Below are positions 1 to 5,909 of a stretch of DNA of 6,049 nt, piece by piece. The DNA comes from Chloroflexota bacterium (GTDB taxonomy: Bacteria; Chloroflexota; Dehalococcoidia; Tepidiformales; Tepidiformaceae). The number at the start of each line of letters is the position of its first letter. Positions within the stretch are counted from its first letter, which is position 1. The position numbers and the translations under genes were made by a program. The stretch is taken from assembly GCA_025350285.1 (NCBI GenBank), contig JANXYE010000559.1, positions 1 through 6,049 of the forward strand, in the 5' to 3' direction. The notes under the pieces were generated by a model that made no database searches, was not told where the DNA came from, and saw nothing but the letters and a program-made list of their open reading frames with translations.

Positions 1-155
1 AGCGGGAACAGAGTGAGTCCGAGGGCGTTCTTCTCGTCGCCGATTTTCCCTTCGACGCGCCGAACCTCGAGTTCAAGCTTTCCACGCTGCGCCCCGCGCT
101 TCGTCCCCTCAGCGAGGTCGCCCGTGACGTCCTTGAGCTTCTTCAGAAATGACAT
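1..155 (-). CDS. Small charged helical protein, N-terminal part (runs off left edge)
   Basis: This is an open frame from an ATG at 155 reading leftward to the window edge: 51 complete codons with no stop, so the C-terminus lies outside. The start is supported by a strong ribosome binding site, GAGGAG (163-168), 7 nt before the ATG. The protein begins MSFLKKLKDVTGDLAEGTKR and is rich in Lys, Glu, Asp and Arg. Its pattern predicts one long amphipathic or coiled-coil helix, followed by 'GLTLFP', where the chain turns hydrophobic. I see no signal peptide or catalytic motif. It resembles widespread small uncharacterised bacterial proteins that start with such a helix and sometimes end in a zinc ribbon, but the part that would decide this is missing. 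It lies 68 nt downstream of ispG on the same strand and may be co-transcribed, although its strong Shine-Dalgarno allows independent translation. The function is unknown. Confidence 0.72.
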   Translation of the reverse strand, partial: MSFLKKLKDVTGDLAEGTKRGAQRGKLELEVRRVEGKIGDEKNALGLTLFP

Positions 156-201
156 GGTTCAACTCCTCTCGCTTTGATAGTCGAGCGGGAGCGGGCGTTT
201 G

Positions 202-222
202 GCCACCAGAGCGTTAGGCGGC
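202..222 (-). terminator. Weak hairpin just after ispG stop
   Basis: Right after the ispG stop codon, the minus strand reads GCCGCC, a 9-nt loop, then GGTGGC. That is a 6-bp stem with one G-U wobble. No U-tract follows, so it is not a classical intrinsic terminator. It could be an attenuator, an mRNA 3'-end stabiliser between ispG and the downstream small gene, or a chance product of GC-rich sequence. Confidence 0.2.
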
Positions 223-223
223 T

Positions 224-1387
224 TTACCGGGCCGGGACTGGGCCCTTCGCGGCGATCAACGCGTCCATCTCCACCCTCAGACGACCCAGCACCTCATCGT
301 ACTTGAACGCCCCCACATCGATTGGGCCCTTCTTCAGGTTCACGAACGCCGGGCCGCACCAGAGGCCGAGGTCCGCGTCGTCCGTCTCGCCCGGCCCGTT
401 CACCCGGCAGCCCATCACCGCGATCGTTATGTCGTAGTCCTTCGCGTACTGCGCCATCTCCTTCACCTTGAAGGCGAGGTCTACGAACGCCTCGTTTTCG
501 ACGCGGCTACAACTCGGGCAGCTGATGATGTTCAGCCCGTGATCCTGGAACACCGGCACGGACCTGTATCGCCCAGCCTCGATGTCCGTGATGATCTGGT
601 TGCCGACTTCGACTTCGCGCCACTTCTCGGCGAACGGCAGCGTCAGGGACACGCGCAGCGTGTCTCCCACGCCCTTGGAGAGCAGCTGTTCGAAGGCGAT
701 GCGCGTCTTGATGGCGCCATCGGGCAGCATCCCGGCCTCGGTCACTCCGAGGTGCAGCGGCACGTCCGGCCGCGCGGCCGCGAAGCGCTGGTTGCCCTCG
801 ATTACCTTGCGCGGGTCGCTGTCCTTCATCGAGACGACGTAGCGGGTGAACCCGAGGTCGTCGAGGATCCGGCAGTGCTCGAGGGCGCTCTCTACCATCG
901 CGGTCACGCCGTCTAGGCCCGGGCCATCCGCGCCTTCGAACTTCTCCGCCATCGCCGGGTCAACCGAGCCGCAGTTCACGCCGATCCGCATCGCGCAGTC
1001 GTTCTTCGCCGTGTGCTCGACGATGAAGGCGACCTTTTCGCGAATCGTCTTCTGCTTCTCGTGGTGGTAGAGGTGGCCCGGGTTGTAGCGCACCTTGTTA
1101 ACATGCGGCGCCACCCGTTCGACCAGCCGGTAATTTTCCTGCAGGTCTACGACGAGGTTCGCCTCCGGGACGCGTCCCCGGATCTCGGCCAGGCAATCGA
1201 CATCCGCCACGTTATCGACGGCGATGCGGACGAGGCCGGCGCCCGCCTCATGCAGCATCTTCGTCTGGGCAACGGTGGCTTCGATGTCCTGCGTGCGCGT
1301 CGCGCACATGGACTGGACGACGATCGGGTGGCCGCCACCGATGGTGACGGAGCCCGCGCGGACGGTTCGAGAAGGAGCACGCTTCAT
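224..1387 (-). CDS. ispG: 4-hydroxy-3-methylbut-2-enyl diphosphate synthase IspG (GcpE)
   Basis: IspG is a cytosolic [4Fe-4S] enzyme of the MEP pathway. It reductively converts 2-C-methyl-D-erythritol 2,4-cyclodiphosphate into HMBPP, using electrons from flavodoxin or ferredoxin. The protein is 387 residues from the ATG, within the usual bacterial range. The N-terminal TIM-barrel part shows '[13 protein letters not shown]' (about 15-27) and 'VRYNPGH' (99-105). The C-terminal domain carries the cluster ligands Cys290 and Cys293 in 'ISCPSCSR', Cys327 in '[10 protein letters not shown]', and Glu334. These match E. coli Cys270, Cys273, Cys305 and Glu312, including the Cys-to-Glu spacing of 7. One oddity is that the loop usually written QSMTNT reads QSMCAT here. 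A TTG six bases upstream (1393) is also in frame. I prefer the ATG because a TANNNT hexamer ends 6 nt before it and there is no Shine-Dalgarno, which suggests a leaderless message. The gene is divergent from the hydrolase gene at 1611. Confidence 0.96.
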   Translation of the reverse strand: MKRAPSRTVRAGSVTIGGGHPIVVQSMCATRTQDIEATVAQTKMLHEAGAGLVRIAVDNVADVDCLAEIRGRVPEANLVVDLQENYRLVERVAPHVNKVRYNPGHLYHHEKQKTIREKVAFIVEHTAKNDCAMRIGVNCGSVDPAMAEKFEGADGPGLDGVTAMVESALEHCRILDDLGFTRYVVSMKDSDPRKVIEGNQRFAAARPDVPLHLGVTEAGMLPDGAIKTRIAFEQLLSKGVGDTLRVSLTLPFAEKWREVEVGNQIITDIEAGRYRSVPVFQDHGLNIISCPSCSRVENEAFVDLAFKVKEMAQYAKDYDITIAVMGCRVNGPGETDDADLGLWCGPAFVNLKKGPIDVGAFKYDEVLGRLRVEMDALIAAKGPVPAR

Positions 1388-1393
1388 GGCCAA

Positions 1394-1399
1394 AGTCTA
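1394..1399 (-). promoter_or_regulatory. Candidate -10 hexamer of leaderless ispG promoter
   Basis: On the minus strand TAGACT ends exactly 6 nt before the ispG ATG. That is the spacing at which transcription would begin at the start codon itself. No Shine-Dalgarno-like sequence lies between it and the ATG. I see no convincing -35: TTAACG at 1420-1425 is 20 nt away, which is too far. The call rests mainly on the same geometry recurring at csoR. Confidence 0.4.
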
Positions 1400-1568
1400 G
1401 CAGGGCAGCGTGCGCGCGTCGTTAAGCGGGCTGACTGGCTCGTCCGGCTCGGGAATAAGGCCGACTGCCGCACGTCTCGTGCTCCTGGCCTCCCGCGCGT
1501 ATCGTTGTGGACGCCGTTGCGGGTCGATCGCGCGCAGCCGGGAAGGTGCGTACGAGGCCAGCGTCGAT

Positions 1569-1583
1569 GGAATCGCCGATTCC
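1569..1583 (+). repeat. Perfect inverted repeat GGAATC-GCC-GATTCC upstream of the hydrolase
   Basis: A 6-bp perfect dyad with a 3-nt loop lies 13 nt before the Shine-Dalgarno and 27 nt before the GTG of the hydrolase gene. As RNA it would form a small hairpin in the 5' leader; as DNA it could be a short operator. There is no U-tract, so it is not an intrinsic terminator. Dyads this short also occur by chance, so a function is unproven. Confidence 0.35.
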
Positions 1584-1596
1584 GGCAATCCCGGTC

Positions 1597-1604
1597 AAAA
1601 GGAG
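1597..1604 (+). promoter_or_regulatory. Ribosome binding site that fixes the hydrolase start
   Basis: AAAAGGAG lies 6 nt before the GTG at 1611. This is a near-consensus Shine-Dalgarno and the best in its neighbourhood. It favours the 322-residue protein over the 389-residue frame that would begin at 1410, and the conserved part of the protein begins right after this GTG. Confidence 0.75.
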
Positions 1605-1610
1605 CGCCCC

Positions 1611-2579
1611 GTGCCCGTTTCTCTGCTCGAAGTTGATGGTCTTGAGATCACCGCGCTCGTCGATAACCAGATCGACGCTCTGCTTCCCGGCGAAGAACAG
1701 GTGCGCCGCCGGCCGTGGGGACCCGCGGTGGAAAATCCGTTTATCGATGCGCCGAAGGTCGCCACGACGCTCCACGCTGAACACGGATTTTCGGCGCTCG
1801 TACGCGTAACCCGGGCTGGTGAGACCCATACGGTCCTATTCGACATGGGTGTTTCACCCAGAGGGATGATCGAGAACATGGACCGGCTCCAGGTTCACCC
1901 GGCCGATATCGAAGCGGTCGTCCTCTCGCATGGCCACATGGACCATACGGGCGGCATCGCGGGACTTGTCGAACGGCTCGGGGCGGTTTCGATGCCCTTC
2001 GTCCTGCACCCCGCCGCCTATACCCGCCGCCGGGCGAATCCTCCGGGCGGGACAGCGACGGCGCTACCGCCCCCGTCGCGCTCCGCGATTGAAGGTGCCG
2101 GCTTCGAACTGGTCGAGAGCCGCGACCCGTCCCTCCTCTTCGCCGGGAGCCTGCTTGTAACGGGCGAAGTAGCGCGAACGACACTGTTCGAAACTGGCTT
2201 CCCCTTCTTCGAACGCGACATAGATGGCCGCTGGGAGGCCGAGCCCCACTTGTTCGATGACCAGGCCGTCGTAGCGAACGTGCGGGGCAAGGGCCTCGTC
2301 GTCCTGACGGGCTGTGGCCATTCCGGAATCGTGAACATCGTCCGTCACGCCCAGGCGATTACCGGTGTGGATAGGATTTATGGGATCCTCGGCGGCTTCC
2401 ATATGAGCGGCCCGTACTTCGAACCAATCATCGCGCCGACCATCGAGGCCCTCCGGGCGTTCTCGCCGATGGTGATCGTCCCTGGGCACTGCACTGGCTA
2501 CAAGCCGCAGATGGCCATCGCCGCGGCAATGCCCGACGCCTACGTCCACAATGCCGTGGGCACCTCGTACACCTTCTGA
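1611..2579 (+). CDS. MBL-fold metallohydrolase, COG1237 type
   Basis: The product is a 322-residue predicted cytosolic metallo-beta-lactamase-superfamily enzyme, with no signal peptide or membrane segment. The fold begins 'LEITALVDNQID' (11-22). The metal-binding motif HxHxDH is intact in 'LSHGHMDHTGG' (His107, His109, Asp111, His112). Further family marks are 'DDQAVV' (216-221), 'LTGCGHSGIVNI' with His237 (232-243), 'GGFHMSGP' (261-268) and 'PGHCTG' with His293 (291-296). These mark the COG1237 group, often annotated after archaeal 7,8-dihydropterin-6-yl-methyl-4-(beta-D-ribofuranosyl)aminobenzene 5'-phosphate synthase. In bacteria the real substrate is mostly unknown, so I do not assign that reaction. 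The GTG start is chosen from the AAAAGGAG site before it. The gene stands alone: divergent from ispG and convergent with copA, so context gives no pathway. Confidence 0.9.
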   Translation: MPVSLLEVDGLEITALVDNQIDALLPGEEQVRRRPWGPAVENPFIDAPKVATTLHAEHGFSALVRVTRAGETHTVLFDMGVSPRGMIENMDRLQVHPADIEAVVLSHGHMDHTGGIAGLVERLGAVSMPFVLHPAAYTRRRANPPGGTATALPPPSRSAIEGAGFELVESRDPSLLFAGSLLVTGEVARTTLFETGFPFFERDIDGRWEAEPHLFDDQAVVANVRGKGLVVLTGCGHSGIVNIVRHAQAITGVDRIYGILGGFHMSGPYFEPIIAPTIEALRAFSPMVIVPGHCTGYKPQMAIAAAMPDAYVHNAVGTSYTF

Positions 2580-2591
2580 GGCCCTACCCCC

Positions 2592-2605
2592 GCGGCCAAA
2601 GCCGC
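2592..2605. terminator. Short GC hairpin between convergent hydrolase and copA genes
   Basis: GCGGC-CAAA-GCCGC is a perfect 5-bp GC stem with a tetraloop. It sits inside the 27-bp gap between the two convergent stop codons, and being symmetric it would form in transcripts of either strand. It lacks a U-tract on either side, so it is at best a weak or Rho-assisted bidirectional terminator. Confidence 0.3.
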
Positions 2606-2606
2606 C

Positions 2607-5327
2607 CTACACGACCCTGAACACCGCCCGCATCCCTTCAGCGACATGGACAACGGTGCGCCCGCCAACCTCCTCGACGATGCTGCATTCAAGCTCGTAC
2701 TCGCCCGGCTCCAGCGTGACAGTCACTGCCGCGGACTCGCCGGGCTTCAGCTCAGGCGTCCGCCCCAGCATTTCGAACGTCCCATCCGCCCCTTTGCGAA
2801 AGAGAACCAGGTCGTGGAGCTGCCCACCGCTGGTGTCGCCGTGGGCGTGCGCTTCGTCATGGACCGCCGTAAAGGTGACGGCGCCGGCGGAAATCGAAGA
2901 GCGCGACGTGACCACGCGCCAGTTCTCCAGCCCCACGCGCACCTCGCGCTCGCCAACCGGTGCCTGCGCCCCGGATCCAACGTGGTCCGCGTTCGGCGAC
3001 CCGCCGTCGCCGATGGCCGAAAACACGATCAGCGGCACAACCAGCACAACGACGGCGGCGCCCATCGCCAGCAGCGGCACCCGGTTCGCCCGGACGAAGC
3101 CCTCCTGCGGGGTGCCATACGTGTTGCCGCTCGCTTCCGCCATCCGCCGTGCCTTCGAGCGGAGACGCAGGCTGTTTGCCATCACGCTCACCGAACTGAA
3201 GGCCATCGCGCCGCCCGCAATCAGCGGGTTGAGCAGTCCCAGCGCCGCTACCGGGATTGCGAGGACGTTGTAGCCGAACGCCCAGATCAGGTTCTGGCGA
3301 ATCGTCGCCAACGTTGACCGGCTCAAGGCGATCGCCTCGGCGATCTTCGACACGTCGCCGTTCAAGAGTGTTATGTCCCCGGCCTCCATCGCCACATCGG
3401 TGCCCGTGGACATCGCGATGCCAACGTCCGCCGCGGCGAGAGCCGGCGCGTCGTTCACCCCGTCGCCGACCATCGCGACACGGAGACCCTCGGCCTGGAG
3501 CGAGCGCACCAATTCGAGCTTCTGCGCCGGCAGGGCGCCAGCGTGGACCTCGTCGATGCCGACGCTTGCCGCGACCGCCCGCGCCGCACGCTCGTTGTCG
3601 CCGGTCATGATCACGACGCGCAGGCCGATTTGCTTGAGCGCCGCGACGGCGCGCGGCGCGTTCTGCTTCACGTCGTCGAAGATCCCGAAGATCCCTTCGA
3701 TGCGGCCGTCGATGGCGGCGAGGACGACGGTGCGGCCGAGGGACTCGAGGCGGGCGACCGCTTCCTCGGCGTTCGCCGAGACCGCCAGGGCGCGCTCATC
3801 GATGAGACGGCGGTTCCCGACGACGATGGCGCGGCCGGAAACGGTCGCCTCCACGCCCCGCGCGGTGAGCGCCGTGAAGGCGGTCGCGGCCGGGAGCTCG
3901 TACCCAGACTCGACCGCCGCATCGACGATTGCCCGGCTCAGTGGGTGCTCGCTCCCGGACTCCGCCGCGGCAACGAGCGTGAGCAGGTCCCGTTCGCTCA
4001 TCGTCCCCGTCGGAATGGATTCCGTAACCCGGGGGCGGCCTTCGGTGAGTGTGCCGGTCTTGTCGAGCACGACGACATCAAGCTTCCGCGAAGCTTCGAG
4101 CACTTCCGCGTTTCGGATGAGGATGCCGCGCTCAGCTCCCATGCCGGTACCGACCATAATCGCCGTCGGCGTGGCAAGTCCGAGGGCACAGGGGCAGGCG
4201 ACCACCAGCACCGCAACCGCGGCGGTCATGCCATTCAGCCAGGACCCATCGATGAGTCCCCAGCCAAGGAAGACGGCCACCGCAATGACCACGACGACCG
4301 GCACGAACACCGCCGAAATGCTATCGACAAGCTTCTGGATCGGTGCCTTCGAGCCCTGCGCCTCTTCGACCAGCCGCGCCATCTGGGAGAGCGCGGAGGC
4401 CGCGCCGACGGCGGTCGCTTCGACACGAATGACACCGTTTTGGTTCACGGTCCCGCCAATCACGTGGTCACCAATGCGGCGCTCGACCGGGATCGATTCG
4501 CCCGTGAGCATCGACTCATCGAGGGTGCTGTGTCCCTCGCGGACCACCCCATCGACCGGCACACGCTGGCCCGGCCTGATCACGACCAATTCGCCCGACG
4601 CGACCTGGTCGAGTGGCACTTCGACCTCCACTCCCTTTCGAATGACCGTCGCCGATTGGGCCGACAGCCCCAACAACGCACGGATAGCGGAAGACGCACG
4701 TCCCTTCGACGTTTCTTCCAGGTACTTCCCCAGCGTGATGAACACGAGCACGGCCGCGCTTACATCGAAAAACATATGCTCTGGGCGGTCCGCCGCGACA
4801 ACCCAGGCGCTGAAGCCAAATGCGACGGACGTGCCGAGGGCGACCAGCACGTCCATATTTGGATTGAGGTGCCGCAGGCTGATGAAGCCCCCGCGGTAGA
4901 AGCGCCAGCCAAGCCCCAACTGGACCGGGGTCGCCATCGCCAGCAAGAGCCAGCCAGTGAGCCGATGGTCGCCGGCGATCGCGATGTTCGCGATGTCCAT
5001 ACCCATGGCGATGACGATTACGGGGATCGCGAGCACGGAGCCGGCGAGCAACGTCCAGAGCGTGCGGCGAGTCGCATCGGCACGCTCGGCGCCGCGCTCG
5101 GTCGCCGGGGCGGATGGGGCGGCGTGATATCCCGCCTTCTCCACGGCCGCGATGAGTTGCTCCGGAGCGACGGGCGCGGCAAGCGTCACCCGGGCTGTTT
5201 CCGCCGCGAAGTTCACGCTCGCCGTCTCGACGCCCGGGACCTTGCCCAGCGCGCGTTCGACGCGCCGCACGCATGAGGCGCACGTCATGCCATTTATGTC
5301 GAGTGTGATGGAGTTGTTTTCGGCCAT
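2607..5327 (-). CDS. copA: Cu(I)-exporting P1B-1 ATPase CopA with C-terminal cupredoxin-like domain
   Basis: This 906-residue copper pump couples ATP hydrolysis to export of Cu(I). In order it has one N-terminal HMA domain (about 6-68, 'GMTCASC', Cys16/Cys19), membrane helices near 90-203, the actuator with TGE (275-277), CPC (378-380) in '[11 protein letters not shown]', the phosphorylation motif DKTGT with Asp422, the HP motif (461-462), GDGVND (621-626), Tyr686-Asn687, and Met708/Ser712 in 'MAFSS'. CPC, YN and MxxSS together identify a P1B-1 Cu(I) pump. Such pumps normally end soon after MxxSS. Here an Arg/Lys-rich linker (721-749), a ninth helix (about 750-772) and a cupredoxin-like domain (about 795-906) follow, some 160 residues beyond the usual size. 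The start is the ATG at 5327, 8 nt after GAGG; an in-frame GTG at 5336 overlaps that site. The gene is last in the csoR-copZ-copA operon, 35 nt after copZ. The pump call is near certain; the domain call is strong but from sequence pattern only. Confidence 0.96.
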   Translation of the reverse strand: MAENNSITLDINGMTCASCVRRVERALGKVPGVETASVNFAAETARVTLAAPVAPEQLIAAVEKAGYHAAPSAPATERGAERADATRRTLWTLLAGSVLAIPVIVIAMGMDIANIAIAGDHRLTGWLLLAMATPVQLGLGWRFYRGGFISLRHLNPNMDVLVALGTSVAFGFSAWVVAADRPEHMFFDVSAAVLVFITLGKYLEETSKGRASSAIRALLGLSAQSATVIRKGVEVEVPLDQVASGELVVIRPGQRVPVDGVVREGHSTLDESMLTGESIPVERRIGDHVIGGTVNQNGVIRVEATAVGAASALSQMARLVEEAQGSKAPIQKLVDSISAVFVPVVVVIAVAVFLGWGLIDGSWLNGMTAAVAVLVVACPCALGLATPTAIMVGTGMGAERGILIRNAEVLEASRKLDVVVLDKTGTLTEGRPRVTESIPTGTMSERDLLTLVAAAESGSEHPLSRAIVDAAVESGYELPAATAFTALTARGVEATVSGRAIVVGNRRLIDERALAVSANAEEAVARLESLGRTVVLAAIDGRIEGIFGIFDDVKQNAPRAVAALKQIGLRVVIMTGDNERAARAVAASVGIDEVHAGALPAQKLELVRSLQAEGLRVAMVGDGVNDAPALAAADVGIAMSTGTDVAMEAGDITLLNGDVSKIAEAIALSRSTLATIRQNLIWAFGYNVLAIPVAALGLLNPLIAGGAMAFSSVSVMANSLRLRSKARRMAEASGNTYGTPQEGFVRANRVPLLAMGAAVVVLVVPLIVFSAIGDGGSPNADHVGSGAQAPVGEREVRVGLENWRVVTSRSSISAGAVTFTAVHDEAHAHGDTSGGQLHDLVLFRKGADGTFEMLGRTPELKPGESAAVTVTLEPGEYELECSIVEEVGGRTVVHVAEGMRAVFRVV
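2610..2945 (-). other. Cupredoxin-like domain fused to the CopA C-terminus
   Basis: Residues about 795-906 of CopA read as a Greek-key cupredoxin: '[10 protein letters not shown]', '[14 protein letters not shown]', '[10 protein letters not shown]', '[22 protein letters not shown]', then '[12 protein letters not shown]' at the end. The pattern 'AG.VTF...HDLVLF...L.PGES..VTV.LEPG.YE..C...H....M' is typical of type 1 copper domains. Candidate ligands are His838, Cys881, His894 and Met899. The His-to-Met spacing (H-x4-M) is normal, but the Cys-to-His loop has 12 residues where blue copper proteins usually have two to five. An extra His cluster (823, 827, 829) precedes the first ligand. After helix 9 the domain should lie on the extracytoplasmic side. 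Loss of copper binding through the long loop cannot be excluded. Confidence 0.75.
3012..3080 (-). other. Extra (ninth) membrane helix of CopA
   Basis: Residues about 750-772 of CopA ('[20 protein letters not shown]' and flanks) form an uncharged hydrophobic stretch after the eight canonical helices. The stretch before it (721-749) is rich in Arg and Lys, while the one after it carries Asp, Gly and Ser but no Arg or Lys until about residue 794. The positive-inside rule therefore orients it out of the cell, placing the C-terminal domain outside the cytoplasm. Confidence 0.8.
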
Positions 5328-5335
5328 CCTGGCCA

Positions 5336-5340
5336 CCTCT
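5336..5340 (-). promoter_or_regulatory. Ribosome binding site of copA
   Basis: On the minus strand AGAGG lies 8 nt before the ATG at 5327. It overlaps the alternative in-frame GTG at 5336, which therefore has no space for its own site. This decides the start in favour of the ATG. Confidence 0.65.
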
Positions 5341-5362
5341 TCCTGTACTTCCGCCGTCGCCG

Positions 5363-5572
5363 CTACTTAACGGCCGCCGTGTAGCCCTCTTCCGCGACGG
5401 CGGCGAGGATCTTTTCGATGTCGGCGTTCATCGCGGTCACGAGGGCCGCGTTGCTGGCCAGGTCCACTTTCACAGACTCGACCCCGGGGACGTCCTGGAT
5501 GGCTTCGGTGACAGCGTGGACGCAGTGGTCGCAAGTCATCCCGGTGATGGCGAGTTCGATCGTTTGGGACAT
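5363..5572 (-). CDS. copZ: Copper chaperone CopZ (HMA domain)
   Basis: The product is a 69-residue cytosolic metallochaperone that binds Cu(I) and hands it to the export ATPase and, in known systems, to the CsoR/CopY-type sensor. It is a single HMA domain with a predicted beta-alpha-beta-beta-alpha-beta fold, the usual length for CopZ. The metal site is 'GMTCDHC' (Met12, Cys14, Cys17). The His between the cysteines is seen in several bacterial CopZ proteins and can contribute to Cu(I) or Zn(II) binding. The family ending '[11 protein letters not shown]' is present, with Tyr in the loop facing the metal. The ATG is preceded by AAAGGA (5580-5585) at 7 nt. It lies 26 nt after csoR and 35 nt before copA on the same strand, so it is the middle gene of the operon. 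It differs in sequence from the CopA N-terminal HMA domain, so this is not a recent duplication. Confidence 0.94.
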   Translation of the reverse strand: MSQTIELAITGMTCDHCVHAVTEAIQDVPGVESVKVDLASNAALVTAMNADIEKILAAVAEEGYTAAVK

Positions 5573-5598
5573 GGTGGGTTCCTTTCGAGATGGCGGGG

Positions 5599-5874
5599 TC
5601 AGCCGTCGGCCGGCCCCTGGACTTTATAGAGCTTCACCAGTTCCTTGATGGCGCGTTCTTCCTCGCCCCCAGTCATCTGCTGGACGACGTGGGTGCGGAG
5701 GTGGCCTTCGATGACCACGCCATCCAGACTTCGCAGCGCTTTCTGAATGGAGAGCGACAGGTCCAACACTTCCATGCAGTACCGGCCGTCCTCGATCTGC
5801 TTCTGGAGCGCCTGTACCTGCCCGCTGATGATCTTCAGACGGCGGAGGGCCTGAGAACGGGTTTCTGGGGTCAC
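5599..5874 (-). CDS. csoR: CsoR/RcnR-family copper-sensing repressor
   Basis: This 91-residue all-helical DNA-binding repressor of the CsoR/RcnR (DUF156) family releases its operator on binding metal. 'LRRLKIISGQVQALQKQIEDGRYC' matches helix 1 and the start of helix 2. The ligands line up as Cys33, His58 and His62, with the family spacing of 25 and 4. The last position, Cys in Mycobacterium CsoR, is His. The same Cys-His-His set is known to me from Thermus thermophilus CsoR, which senses copper and tolerates other metals, and it also resembles part of the RcnR set. There is no His at the N-terminal position RcnR uses for Ni/Co. With copZ and copA downstream, copper sensing is the best call. 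The start is a GTG at 5874 without a Shine-Dalgarno; TATACT lies 6 nt upstream, suggesting a leaderless message. A dyad overlapping that promoter is the likely autoregulatory operator. First gene of the operon. Confidence 0.93.
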   Translation of the reverse strand: MTPETRSQALRRLKIISGQVQALQKQIEDGRYCMEVLDLSLSIQKALRSLDGVVIEGHLRTHVVQQMTGGEEERAIKELVKLYKVQGPADG

Positions 5875-5880
5875 GATCTC

Positions 5881-5909
5881 AGTATAGGATACCCACCTAC
5901 CCTATACAA
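5881..5909 (-). promoter_or_regulatory. Promoter of the csoR-copZ-copA operon, probably leaderless
   Basis: On the minus strand, the -10 TATACT (5881-5886, five of six matches to TATAAT) follows TTGTAT (5904-5909, a three-of-six -35) after exactly 17 nt. Only 6 nt separate the -10 from the csoR GTG, so transcription should begin at or next to the start codon. The 17-nt spacer is G-rich and lies within the inverted repeat. Confidence 0.65.
5882..5907. promoter_or_regulatory. Candidate CsoR operator (26-bp dyad)
   Basis: Perfect 7-bp half-sites GTATAGG (5882-5888) and CCTATAC (5901-5907) flank 12 bp. Two more symmetric TA pairs bring the match to 9 of 13 positions. The centre contains TACCC runs on one strand and GGGTA on the other, like the G-tract, AT-flanked operators known for CsoR proteins. 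It covers most of the -10 and -35 of the operon promoter, so bound repressor would block RNA polymerase directly. Confidence 0.65.

Larger units (their letters stand above)
1388..1610. other. Divergent intergenic region between ispG and the MBL hydrolase gene
   Basis: These 223 bases lie between two divergent starts. They hold the candidate ispG -10 element, a perfect short inverted repeat (1569-1583) and the ribosome binding site of the rightward gene (1597-1604). The hydrolase frame stays open leftward to an ATG at 1410. That upstream stretch would encode an Arg/Ser/Gly-rich sequence with no recognisable domain, and the frame has a good internal GTG start, so I regard it as non-coding. I found no strong sigma-70-type promoter for the rightward gene. 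TATCGT at 1499-1504 is the best TANNNT, without a matching -35. Confidence 0.6.

Noticed and set aside
1410..1610. N-terminal extension of the hydrolase to an ATG at 1410
   Set aside because: The extension is Arg/Ser/Gly-rich with no family similarity that I can see. The GTG at 1611 has a near-ideal ribosome binding site, and the conserved fold starts directly after it.
1013..1636. A 207-codon plus-strand open frame across the ispG 5' half and the intergenic region
   Set aside because: It is antisense to conserved ispG sequence, with an Arg-rich translation and no supporting ribosome binding site or motif.
3373..4899. A 508-codon Ser/Thr/Ala/Arg-rich plus-strand open frame inside copA
   Set aside because: Same reason: no motif, biased composition, and it is fully explained by codon bias of copA on the other strand.
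3543..5276. A 577-codon open frame on the plus strand, antisense to copA
   Set aside because: It is opposite a full-length P-type ATPase with every motif intact. Its translation is an Arg/Asp/His-rich low-complexity string with no domain, typical of mirror frames in GC-rich genes.
5328..5336. GTG start for copA at 5336
   Set aside because: The GTG overlaps the AGAGG ribosome binding site that serves the ATG at 5327, and the three added residues carry nothing conserved.
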